From Pirellula sp. SH-Sr6A (GTDB taxonomy: Bacteria; Planctomycetota; Planctomycetia; Pirellulales; Pirellulaceae): a stretch of DNA of 64,000 nucleotides. The stretch is taken from assembly GCF_001610875.1 (NCBI RefSeq), contig NZ_CP011272.1, forward strand, positions 3,205,988-3,269,987, written 5' to 3'. The notes beneath the pieces are model-generated. The model saw nothing but the letters and a program-made list of their open reading frames with translations. It was not told the origin of the DNA and made no database searches. Numbering within the stretch: the stretch's first letter is position 1; each line of letters starts with the position of its first letter. Made by a program: the position numbers and the translations under genes. Shown here piece after piece: positions 35,996-44,437 of this stretch.

Positions 35996-36876
35996 TTGCT
36001 AGAGCTTGGCTAATAACTTTCGGTGCAACGCTTTGCTTCGCATCAGGCTGTGCCACGTGGCTTCCGTCCGGGGAGCAGCCTCGACCAATCGAAGCCGGGA
36101 TCAAGACGCCACCGCTCTCCGATGAAGCGGTCGCGATCGAAACGTATTTGATCCGTCTCAAACCTGAACAAGTCGAACAGTCGGCTGAACTGTGGAGCCT
36201 GGCAGACCAACAGATCTTGCCCCCCGAATTGCGACTCAACCTCGACAGAAACGGCATCCGTGTTGCCAAGATTTCGGGAAGCCTGCCTCGTATTTTGGAA
36301 ACGTGGTTGAGCGAGACGGAGAAGCGGATGGAGGGTGATACGCTCGAACAGACCGGGCTCGCCGCCGATGTGGTCTCCGTGGCGCGGCATTGGCGTTGCC
36401 GAGCAGGAGTGCGAAAGGAAATCCCCATTCGCGATCTCAACCAAGATCGCGTGACACTCTTTTACCATGACCAGACATTCAAGGGCCGGTCGCTCGACAG
36501 TCCCCGCTTTTTCTTTTCCCTCACGGCCACCCCCGGAAACGATTACACGGCGGATGTCCGACTCACCCCGGAGATCGAACATGGGGACTATCGCAATCGG
36601 GTGGTCGTACGGGATGCGGCGCTAAGGCCGGTATCGGAGCGGGACACAATTCCCTTCACTCCGCTGGCGATCCATCTCCGACTGCAACGTGGCGACTGCC
36701 TGGTAATCGGTCCGACTGCCGAACGCTGCGGTCTCGGAGCGGAGTTTCTGCATAGCTACACGCAAGAAAACCGGTACGAACCCGTGCTTATGCTCCTGCG
36801 TCTGTCGCAGAGCGGTGTCGACAGCATCTTCTCTCCCGAGTCCGCAGCCAAAGCGATGCAAGCCAAAGACCTGTAA
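35992..36876 (+). CDS. Lipoprotein, function unknown
   Basis: A 294-residue protein with signal and lipobox LCFASGC (Cys about residue 20) followed by ATWLPSGEQ. The mature region contains a segment TYLIRLKPEQVEQSAELWSLADQQILPPE, a stretch of about 100 residues with predicted strands, and a helical C-terminus. I recognise no domain. The ATG overlaps the stop of the upstream exported protein (ATGA), so the two are translationally coupled and probably work together at the envelope. The 5' end is certain from this overlap. Confidence 0.78.
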   Translation: MIARAWLITFGATLCFASGCATWLPSGEQPRPIEAGIKTPPLSDEAVAIETYLIRLKPEQVEQSAELWSLADQQILPPELRLNLDRNGIRVAKISGSLPRILETWLSETEKRMEGDTLEQTGLAADVVSVARHWRCRAGVRKEIPIRDLNQDRVTLFYHDQTFKGRSLDSPRFFFSLTATPGNDYTADVRLTPEIEHGDYRNRVVVRDAALRPVSERDTIPFTPLAIHLRLQRGDCLVIGPTAERCGLGAEFLHSYTQENRYEPVLMLLRLSQSGVDSIFSPESAAKAMQAKDL

Positions 36877-36938
36877 GCACTCAGCGACTCGGAGCACTCA
36901 TCGATTTGGGAATGCGAAATAGACCGTAGACTCGCCGA

Positions 36939-38144
36939 TTAGGTCGTGTACTCCGAATTGAATCGAACGTATTCGGTATTCAAATCGGTCGTCCAATGCA
37001 TGGCTTCGCCTGGCCCCATGCCGACCTGAAGATCGATGCGAGTGAGCTTGCTAGCACGAATCGAGCTGCTGACGTTGGCTGCGTCGAAAGCGATAGGTTC
37101 CCCTCGTTCGAACAGAGGCAAACCATTGATTTGGAGCGCGGTCCACTCCGGACGCATCGGGACGCCTGCGTAGCCCGCCGCCGATACGATGCGCCCCCAG
37201 TTGGGATCCCCGCCGGTGATCGCGGTCTTGACCAAGTTGCTCAGAGCGATACTTCGGGCCATAGCATCGGCATCCGCATCGTTGTTCGCGCCATGCACCC
37301 GGATCTCGATCAAGTGCGTGGCACCTTCTCCGTCGTCGGGAATCTTCTTTGCCAATTCGATCGCGAGGCTAGTCAATTGTTCTGCAAACGCAGCTTCGTC
37401 GGCTCCTTGCAAGGCAGGACTCTGTGCTGTGGGCTGCGCCGCCAACAACACCAACGAGTCGTTCGTGCTCATGTGCCCTTCGACGCTGATGCAGTTGAAG
37501 GACTTGTTCGCGGCAGCCTGCAGCAGTCGTTGGGCTTGTCCGGGTTCGAGCGGTGCGTCGGTGATCAAGATGGCCAGCATGGTCGCCATCTTGGGTCCGA
37601 TCATCCCAGCTCCCTTGCACATCCCCACGATGTGGGTCTCACGTCCGGCCAAGTGGAAGTGTCGGTCGCTGATCTTGCGGCCGATATCGGTAGTAAGAAT
37701 TCCATCGCAAGCATTGAGATAGCCTTGTTCGGTCGCAGCCAATTCCTTGGCAGCCGCTTGGATACCTTTCTCGACTTTCTCCATCGGCAAGAAGCGACCG
37801 ATGACACCGGTGCTCATGACGACGAATTGCTCCCCTTTCAATCCTCCCGTCGAATCGACTGCCTGCGCCGCCAGTTCGGTCATGCGCATCGCATCGCGAT
37901 CCCCTTGCGCTCCGGTGCACGCGTTGGCATTCCCGCTATTGACGACGATTCCCCGGATTGCGTTCGAGGGGGTTCGCGATCGGGAGATGACCACCGGCGC
38001 CGCGACGACTCGATTGGTCGTATAGACGCCTGCTGCGATGCAGGGAGCATCGGAAACAATGAGGGTCACATCGCGCGCTCCAGCTCGCGTCTTGATCCCT
38101 GCCGAAACGCCTGCAAAACGAAACCCTACCGGCAAATGAACCAT
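36939..38144 (-). CDS. argJ: Bifunctional ornithine acetyltransferase / N-acetylglutamate synthase (ArgJ)
   Basis: ArgJ recycles acetyl from acetylornithine to glutamate in arginine synthesis and self-cleaves before its catalytic Thr. From the ATG at 38144 the protein has 401 residues. VVNSGNANACTG at about 68-79 is canonical. MSTGVIG gives the oxyanion-hole Thr112-Gly113, and KGAGMIGPKMATMLA carries the autoprocessing Thr188, normal for the family except for Gly and Lys in place of the usual Ala and Asn. The C-terminal NWGRIVSAAGYAG block is intact. A longer start at 38201 would add a non-homologous leader. No other arg genes are present. Confidence 0.95.
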   Translation of the reverse strand: MVHLPVGFRFAGVSAGIKTRAGARDVTLIVSDAPCIAAGVYTTNRVVAAPVVISRSRTPSNAIRGIVVNSGNANACTGAQGDRDAMRMTELAAQAVDSTGGLKGEQFVVMSTGVIGRFLPMEKVEKGIQAAAKELAATEQGYLNACDGILTTDIGRKISDRHFHLAGRETHIVGMCKGAGMIGPKMATMLAILITDAPLEPGQAQRLLQAAANKSFNCISVEGHMSTNDSLVLLAAQPTAQSPALQGADEAAFAEQLTSLAIELAKKIPDDGEGATHLIEIRVHGANNDADADAMARSIALSNLVKTAITGGDPNWGRIVSAAGYAGVPMRPEWTALQINGLPLFERGEPIAFDAANVSSSIRASKLTRIDLQVGMGPGEAMHWTTDLNTEYVRFNSEYTT

Positions 38145-38303
38145 TGACTGACAACCCGCACCAAGAAAGAAACGATCAAAACCTTGCAGCGAACCGAACA
38201 AATCGATGCACCATCAACGACCTACCATCACCGAATTGCCGTCGCCCACGCAACATACCAGACATCGAGTGGTCGGTGCCCTGTTATGCCTTTTTCTAAT
38301 CGG

Positions 38304-39494
38304 CTATCCATTTTTCAAATCGGCGATGTAGAAACTGCCGTACGTGTGGACGCGATCGAGCTGATGCAATCGGTTCGCGAGTTCCGTGTCGTAGGTAAGC
38401 AGTTCGCTGATCTTCACCGACTCACCGTTCTTTCGAACGACCACCTCGTCGATGAAATCGGTGCGCAATCCCCCGGATCGCCATAGTATTCGAGTTTGCG
38501 GTGCAGCCCGCATCAAGATCGCTTGCCACTCCGACTCGAGCCAAGGAAAGAAGTGATCGCTGAGCCAATCCATGTGGTCGAGCAGGATGAATCGTGTGAT
38601 CTCTCCCTCGTGTCGCTCCAAAAATCCTTGGACGGAGTTGGTATGCACATTCAGTCGATCGAGCAAACCGCTTCGAAGCTTTTCGTAGTTGGCTTGTTTG
38701 ACGTATTCGGGTGCGCAGGTCGGGGTGTAGGAGCCGGTGATGTACACGCGCCAGAAGTAGTTGTCCTGGATCGGAATTTTGGCAAAGACGGCTTCGAGCG
38801 AATCCTCGACGAACCGGACAATACCGCCGGGGTACTGTTGATCGATTTGACGTCGCTGCGCCTTGGGAACGCCGAGCATGCTGAGGGTGGTATCCCGGTT
38901 CATGGCAAACTTCAGCGACTTGGACCAAATCTTGTGACGGACTCGGTCATAGATCTCCTGCTGATCTTGCAGGGTGGGCGCGTCGAGAATCTCAATGACT
39001 TCTTTGCGGCAGCGAGCCACTTTGTCGATATACGATCCTACCATCCTCGCAAACGCACCGGAGGTTCCGCGGAAGTAGAACGTTTTCTTGGGATGGTCGA
39101 AGAAGCGGATCCATCGATCCCAGTATTTTTGCGAGACGGGACTCAGCGACTTCCGCAAGCGGGACGCGTAGACCGACTCCACATTGGGAAGCCTTCCTTC
39201 GCCGAACATTTTGTAGAACCGCTCGTAATCGAGGTTCCGAATGGCGGAGGCCTTCAGTTCGAGCAGCGCGTTTTGCCGCGGATTCATATCCACGGCATGG
39301 ACCTCTCCTGCACCGGCGAGCAAGTAATCGAGGGCATTGCAGCCTGCGGAGGTGATCACCAGCACTTTGTCTTGCTGGGTCAAGTTCAATGCTTGGCGGT
39401 CGAGCCGGGGGTCTTCCCAGCAAGTGTTGTAAACAAGATTGTTACCGTGGACGAATCGAAAGACTCGTCCGCTAACCCATTCGCTGATGGCCAT
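38304..39494 (-). CDS. BtaA-like S-adenosylmethionine:diacylglycerol 3-amino-3-carboxypropyltransferase (DUF3419)
   Basis: The 396-residue protein begins MAISEWVSGRVFRFVHGNNLVYNTCWEDPRLDRQAL. It continues with a Rossmann SAM site LVITSAGCNALDYLLAGAGEVHAVDMN (about 43-70). The middle carries the DUF3419 pattern RIRFFDHPKKTFYFRGTSGAFARM, and the end has LDHMDWLSD and a WRSGG loop. BtaA moves the aminocarboxypropyl group of SAM to diacylglycerol, the first step of betaine lipid (DGTS) synthesis. The N-methyltransferase BtaB, usually adjacent, is not seen here. I chose the ATG at 39494; the frame is open far upstream but overlaps the next gene. The lipid product is an inference. Confidence 0.85.
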   Translation of the reverse strand: MAISEWVSGRVFRFVHGNNLVYNTCWEDPRLDRQALNLTQQDKVLVITSAGCNALDYLLAGAGEVHAVDMNPRQNALLELKASAIRNLDYERFYKMFGEGRLPNVESVYASRLRKSLSPVSQKYWDRWIRFFDHPKKTFYFRGTSGAFARMVGSYIDKVARCRKEVIEILDAPTLQDQQEIYDRVRHKIWSKSLKFAMNRDTTLSMLGVPKAQRRQIDQQYPGGIVRFVEDSLEAVFAKIPIQDNYFWRVYITGSYTPTCAPEYVKQANYEKLRSGLLDRLNVHTNSVQGFLERHEGEITRFILLDHMDWLSDHFFPWLESEWQAILMRAAPQTRILWRSGGLRTDFIDEVVVRKNGESVKISELLTYDTELANRLHQLDRVHTYGSFYIADLKNG

Positions 39495-39528
39495 ACTCGG
39501 GAGGTTTGCTTCTAACGCGTGCGCGTGA

Positions 39529-40359
39529 CTAAGGTTTTCGTGGATTGACAGGAGCGTTGGGATTGTTGCCCGCGGGCTGCCCAAACGGATCCGCCGGGGG
39601 ATTTGCCCCTGGGTTACCCGCTGGATTAGCGCCCGGATTGGCACCTGCGGGCATGGGGCCACCTGCCGGAAATGCAGGGCCGACTCCGCCCGGCTTCTTG
39701 GGATCGTTCTTGTTTGCATTCGGAGGATTGACCGGTTTCTTGACCCCGCTTTGCGGTTCGCGAATTTGACCTCCACCGATCGGGAGGATGGCGCCACCCT
39801 GCATTGCACTCGAGCTTTCCAAGGTTCGGTTCCACGGGATCGTGTAGGCGGCGAAGAATCCGCTCTTGGTATCGACGACGTAAACCAAGCACGCAGCAGG
39901 TCGGATATTGCTCCCTACCGACGCGGGATCGGCAGCCCCGGTGATCAAGAGATACTCGGGATTCTTGCTCATTCCCAATTGGGCTTGGACGTTGGTATAG
40001 AACATCCCCCCGAACGCGCCTTGCCGTGGGTAGTACACCCAGCACTTGAGATCCCCGGTGAGAAAATCGAGGGCAAAGAAGCCTTCGGAGCTCTCGTCGA
40101 TCTGACCGGTTGCAACCGCCAGATTGGCGCCACCGTGGGTGGCGGATGCCTGCAACAGCTCGGGCGGAACGCGATCGCGAGGAATTCCATTCCATTGGCT
40201 CGCCTCCTGGCTCCCCTGACTCCATCGTCCCACGCCATAGCCAACACCAGCGATCGCTGCGATCGACAGACCGAGGAGAACTCCCAATGCGAGTGGATTC
40301 CATCGGCAGCATGCCTTCGCGGTTGGCTCACCGTCCAAGACTGGTAATTGATTCAACAT
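39529..40359 (-). CDS. Single-pass membrane protein, Pro/Gly-rich C-terminus
   Basis: A 276-residue protein with a membrane anchor near residues 23-45 (LALGVLLGLSIAAIAGVGYGVG). An outside domain of about 130 residues follows (LAVATGQIDESSEGFFALDFLTGDLKCWVYYPRQGAF to FFAAYTIPWNR). The end is low-complexity, rich in Pro, Gly, Asn and Ala (about 200-276). The middle has the strand pattern of a small periplasmic beta domain with ALDFLTGDL and VVDTKSGFF repeats. I do not recognise the family. It is separated by 34 bp from the BtaA-like gene and shares its strand. Confidence 0.65.
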   Translation of the reverse strand: MLNQLPVLDGEPTAKACCRWNPLALGVLLGLSIAAIAGVGYGVGRWSQGSQEASQWNGIPRDRVPPELLQASATHGGANLAVATGQIDESSEGFFALDFLTGDLKCWVYYPRQGAFGGMFYTNVQAQLGMSKNPEYLLITGAADPASVGSNIRPAACLVYVVDTKSGFFAAYTIPWNRTLESSSAMQGGAILPIGGGQIREPQSGVKKPVNPPNANKNDPKKPGGVGPAFPAGGPMPAGANPGANPAGNPGANPPADPFGQPAGNNPNAPVNPRKP

Positions 40360-40581
40360 TTCCGCCTACCCTCGCGTTAGATTCCCATGGGTCTACGAAC
40401 TCAGCCCCCTACACACCTAGCCAATCGTCCAAGAATGCTTCCGTGCCGGGGGCGATCAATGGAGACACGCCATCCTCCCCAGTTTAGCGAATACCAAGTC
40501 CTCCGTAGACCCCAACCACTAATTTTTGACAAGGGGGAAGTCCGCTTCGAAGCCGTTTCTCCATCCATGCTCGATCCCTGC

Positions 40582-43323
40582 TTAACCGTTGCACAGCATC
40601 AACGATTCCAACCAATCTCCCCACTGCCGAATCGAGACCACATCCATCAACGGTTCATTCAGCGGGGAGACCGGCACTTGGCTATTCCCCCCCGGCCAAT
40701 GGATCAGTCCTTGCCAAAAGCCACTTTCATCCACCTCCAACCTCAACTGCAGTGGATCGGATGACCGCCGGCCAGCAAAGCATGTCTGCAAGTCGACCCG
40801 CCCCAATTTATTCCAAGTCGAATTCCCCAATCTGGACCCCTCCACAAACTGCAAGACCGGTTGCCGTTCCCCTTCTTTGGAGAATCGCAAAGTCCGCGTT
40901 GCCTGGCACGACAGCGGCTTGTCTCGAGGAATCAAAATTCTGGGGGCCGTGACGCCACTAGCATCCTGCATCACGACACCGAGATCGTAGGCAGTGCTGG
41001 ATACCGCATGGGGAGAATCGATATCCATGGGTGGCATCAAGTACTCTGCTTGAATGGCCGCTCCGCGGGCGATGTGGCTGGATTTAAGTGGGATCAATGG
41101 AACCTTCGGCCCCGCGACTTGGGCAACCGCATTCTGAATGGAGGGATACCACCGGGCGTCTCCAAGCAACAAGACCGCGTCGAATCCGCCCGGCGCGATC
41201 CCGACGCGATCGGCAACCTCTTTGGCATACAAACCGCAGTCGCTTACCAACTCATCCACCCACTCCTCGGGCCGATTCCTGTCGAGCCGCCCCTCGAACT
41301 TCCCGCCAGGGACCTCCACGATAAAGGGAACAACCGAGGCGGCACGCATCCGTTCAAAAGTTCTCTCCACCGTTCGCTGAATGCGCGACGCAATGCTCCG
41401 GTCCTCGCGCGCGCTCACACCGAATCGCTTTTCCAATTCGCTGGCAATCTTCTTCGCCATGCGATCATGCCATCGGACCATCCCGCGACGCCAGTCACCT
41501 GCGGTCGCGATCAACCGAACCTTCAATCCCTCCACTTGGACAACGGAAACTTCGCATGAAGAACCCGTCAACATCGCGACCAGAAACGTCCGGCGATACC
41601 CGTCCTCCGAAGCCGTCTTGGCCAAACGGGAATCGATCTCCACATGGGCCAACGTCGCCGCCAAAGGCTTTTCCAACAGCTGAAGCAATTCGATCCCTGC
41701 GATCGAACAAGCGGTTTTAGTGCTCCATCGGTGCAACTGATCGTAACACGCGGGAACGGTTACGACGGCATGCGAGGCGCTGGGCAGAACATGCCGCGTC
41801 GCGTTGACCATCTGCCTTACCACGGCTGCTACCAAGACCTCCGGTGGCACCTGCCTGCCTCCGAAAGGTCGCTCGAGCAACGGCAGTCCATACCATCGCT
41901 GCATCCCATAGAAGATACGATCGGGTTGACTCGCCCGAAGTTCCGCAGCCTGTCCCCCGACCGCAACCCGCTCTCCATCGCTGTACAGCATGTTGCGAAG
42001 CGTGGTTGATTCCCCATCGACCGGGACCTCTTCTACCTTGTGCTCTCGATCGATATAGCTCACCCGGGAATGGATCATCCCCAATTCGATCCCAATGGCT
42101 GCTAACTGCCTCTGCGAAGTCGAGGGAGCAAGACCAAAATCGGTTGGGCGAACCGGGGAAATCTTTGGTAGTACCGACTCACCTTGCCGCGACGAAGACT
42201 CCAGCCCTTCCATCAAATTCAATCGCTGCAGTTTGTCGATCAACTCCGCTGCCGACTGAAGCCGTTCGTCTGGGTTCTTTGCCACCAACGATTGGAAAAC
42301 CGAATCCAATCGAATGTCGACATCCGCGCGGACTTCGTACAACGCAGGCGGTCTGCGGTGGACCTGCGCTAATGCAGTCTGCACCAACTCTCCCGAAAAC
42401 ATGGGCCTGCCGGTCAGCAAATAAAAAACCGTGGCTCCGAGCGAATACAGATCGCACCGATGGTCGACTTGATCAGGTGCATTGATTTGTTCCGGAGCCA
42501 TGAACTCGACCGTTCCGATAATCTGCGAACGTGTCCGATCCTTGGTGCTCTCCATTCGGTCGCGCAGCACGGCGAGTCCAAAATCTAGAATCTTCAGCGT
42601 CCCACTGGGCGTCAGCATCATGTTGCTCGGTTTGATATCCCGATGAACGATCCCGAGTGAATGCGCATACTCGAGAGCCGATGCGGCTTGGATCAATATC
42701 TCCACGACCTCTCGGGTCGACATTGGACCTGAAGCTGCGATCCGCTGTGATAACAACTCGCCTCGAATCAACTCCATAACCAGAAAATGCACCTGAGCAT
42801 CCCCGGACCGGTGGCAACCTGCGTCAAAGGCGGTGACAATGTTGGGATGCATAAGTTTCGCGGTCGCGCGCACTTCGGCGTAAAACCGTTCGCGGGCGAG
42901 CGCGTCATGAGACATCGACTGGGGCAATATCTTCAACGCCACCTCCCGATCCATAGTCCGGTGCTTGGCCCGGAAGACTTGCCCCATCCCCCCAGCGCCG
43001 ATTCGTTCCAGGATGACGTATTCCCCTAACACGGGGAGCGAAGGGGTTTTCGGATCGGACCCGCGATCCAATGGTACAACCCCGGGTTGCAATTCAAACT
43101 CGCCGGAATCGCTGTTCGGGTCGAAGTCCCCGATACCGGCGATTTGCCCTTTCTCATCGCCCTCTCCATTGGTGTCGACGTTACCACGCCCCGCCAAACC
43201 GCTCCGGGCATCTGCTCCTATACCTCCCCCGTGCAAATCGATCGCCCGGGTAACGGCTGGCCGCGCGACGGGAGGCCGGGGAACCGGCGGGGGGACAGGC
43301 AAGTCGGATGGGCTGTCGGACAT
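40582..43323 (-). CDS. Ser/Thr protein kinase fused to an Hsp70 (DnaK-like) module
   Basis: The 913-residue protein has a Pro-rich leader, then an active-looking PknB-type kinase at about 103-370. G-loop GAGGMG is 109-114, Lys131 lies in VALK, HRD is 227-229, Asn234 and DFG 247-249. It is followed by an Hsp70 fold. The nucleotide-binding part (about 408-765) has AIGIELGMIHSRVSYID, VVTVPACYDQLHRWSTKTA, LLEKPLAATLAH and ARGAAIQAEYL. A beta-type substrate-binding segment is at about 776-880 (AYDLGVVMQD, ILIPRDKPLS). No helical lid is evident. The phosphate-1 loop is degenerate (ELGMIHS instead of DLGTTNS), so Hsp70 ATPase activity may be weak. There is no membrane helix. Role unknown. Confidence 0.9.
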   Translation of the reverse strand: MSDSPSDLPVPPPVPRPPVARPAVTRAIDLHGGGIGADARSGLAGRGNVDTNGEGDEKGQIAGIGDFDPNSDSGEFELQPGVVPLDRGSDPKTPSLPVLGEYVILERIGAGGMGQVFRAKHRTMDREVALKILPQSMSHDALARERFYAEVRATAKLMHPNIVTAFDAGCHRSGDAQVHFLVMELIRGELLSQRIAASGPMSTREVVEILIQAASALEYAHSLGIVHRDIKPSNMMLTPSGTLKILDFGLAVLRDRMESTKDRTRSQIIGTVEFMAPEQINAPDQVDHRCDLYSLGATVFYLLTGRPMFSGELVQTALAQVHRRPPALYEVRADVDIRLDSVFQSLVAKNPDERLQSAAELIDKLQRLNLMEGLESSSRQGESVLPKISPVRPTDFGLAPSTSQRQLAAIGIELGMIHSRVSYIDREHKVEEVPVDGESTTLRNMLYSDGERVAVGGQAAELRASQPDRIFYGMQRWYGLPLLERPFGGRQVPPEVLVAAVVRQMVNATRHVLPSASHAVVTVPACYDQLHRWSTKTACSIAGIELLQLLEKPLAATLAHVEIDSRLAKTASEDGYRRTFLVAMLTGSSCEVSVVQVEGLKVRLIATAGDWRRGMVRWHDRMAKKIASELEKRFGVSAREDRSIASRIQRTVERTFERMRAASVVPFIVEVPGGKFEGRLDRNRPEEWVDELVSDCGLYAKEVADRVGIAPGGFDAVLLLGDARWYPSIQNAVAQVAGPKVPLIPLKSSHIARGAAIQAEYLMPPMDIDSPHAVSSTAYDLGVVMQDASGVTAPRILIPRDKPLSCQATRTLRFSKEGERQPVLQFVEGSRLGNSTWNKLGRVDLQTCFAGRRSSDPLQLRLEVDESGFWQGLIHWPGGNSQVPVSPLNEPLMDVVSIRQWGDWLESLMLCNG

Positions 43324-43628
43324 GTCGAGTTGGATTCACAAAATGGAAGGAGGAAGGTCCCGGAAGCGGCGCATCACCAGCCCGCCTCCAGGTCGCTACC
43401 TTCAATATTCACCTGGAATCGAGGGGAAAAAAGATTCAATTCCGGCAATTCCCCGACAAAACCGACCATCCCCGGGCGAACGTGAGGCGTGCGACAGGTC
43501 GTTTGCCCTCCCCACGTTTCCCATTCCCAGCTTGCCCCCACCCAGTCACTCCGGCTATCTTCCTCCCTCCCCAGGTCGCCCATTCCCCGGCCCCCGCGAC
43601 CGGTCGCACAGCACGTCAGGATGACGCG
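43324..43628. other. Intergenic region between divergent kinase-Hsp70 and 224-residue protein genes
   Basis: About 305 bp. Open frames here are continuations of shadow frames and show no domain-like sequence. GC-rich with C-runs on the plus strand (CCCTCCCC and similar), no hairpin or repeat of note. It likely carries both promoters. Confidence 0.5.
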
Positions 43629-44303
43629 ATGGAAACCTCCCTGCACCGAGAACTCAAAAAACTCTACGCCGCCTCCCCCGACGCCATCGAGGTGGCTGAG
43701 TCGAATTACCGGATCGACGCCATCGACACCGCCGGCGCGTTGGTCGAAATCCAACATGCGGGCCTCGGGATTCTTCGCCGCAAAATCCTCTCACTCTTGG
43801 AAGACGGGCATCGCGTTCGCATCGTGAAGCCTTGGATCGAGCGAAAGATCATCGAGACCTACGACAAGAAAACAGGCGAACTCCTCCGAAAACGGAAGAG
43901 CCCCAAATCCCAGCGCCCTATCCAGTTCTTCGGTGAACTCATTCATTTCACGCAAGTCTTCCCGCACCCGCGCCTCTCGATCGAGATTCTCTCGGTCCAA
44001 TGCATCGAACGCCGGATCGATACCCCCAAACGGGGCCGGCGCAAGCAATACAAATCGCTGGATATGATGTTGGCCCTCACCCCCGACCCGAATTCTGCGA
44101 CCCCGCTGCGCACAACCAAAGACCTCTGGAAACTGATGGGGCGCCCTAAACTCCCCAAAACCTTTGACACGATGGAGTTGGCCCAAGCTATCGGCGAACC
44201 GCGATGGCTCGCCCAGCAAATCGCCTACGTTCTCCGCCGGTGCGGCGCCACGGAGCAACACTCCAAACGAGGCAACGCCATCGTTTACCACCGCGCTGCT
44301 TAG
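43629..44303 (+). CDS. Conserved-looking 224-residue protein, possible nuclease-like fold
   Basis: I start at the ATG at 43629 because the upstream frame overlaps the kinase gene start and reads as non-protein sequence. The N-half has RIDAIDTAGALVEIQH (Asp30, Glu40, Gln42) followed by a helix with Arg51 and Lys52. This D-x-n-E-x-Q order resembles PD-(D/E)xK-type sites, which is weak evidence. Further on, RKSPKSQRPIQFFGELIHF and a C-terminal LAQAIGEPRWLAQQIAYVLRRCG look like a winged-helix DNA or RNA reader, ending KRGNAIVYH. I do not recognise a family by name. DinG-type helicase follows 134 bp downstream on the same strand, so a DNA-related role is possible. Confidence 0.65.
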   Translation: METSLHRELKKLYAASPDAIEVAESNYRIDAIDTAGALVEIQHAGLGILRRKILSLLEDGHRVRIVKPWIERKIIETYDKKTGELLRKRKSPKSQRPIQFFGELIHFTQVFPHPRLSIEILSVQCIERRIDTPKRGRRKQYKSLDMMLALTPDPNSATPLRTTKDLWKLMGRPKLPKTFDTMELAQAIGEPRWLAQQIAYVLRRCGATEQHSKRGNAIVYHRAA

Positions 44304-44437
44304 CCCGGTCCCCTCTCTATTACGTCGCTTGCTCTGAAGCCCCCAGCTCCTCTTCTAAGCATTCTGCTTCTACTCATTCTCCTGCCCGCGTGTTAGTCTT
44401 ATGGCCACGACCCGTTTCCCCTCGGTAGCCCCTGCAC

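Noticed and set aside
36996-38147. Long plus-strand frame of about 383 codons opposite argJ
   Set aside because: It is the antisense of a clear argJ gene; the codon bias of the real gene opens the opposite frame.
38496-39515. Plus-strand frame of about 339 codons opposite the BtaA-like gene
   Set aside because: Antisense shadow of a recognised coding sequence.
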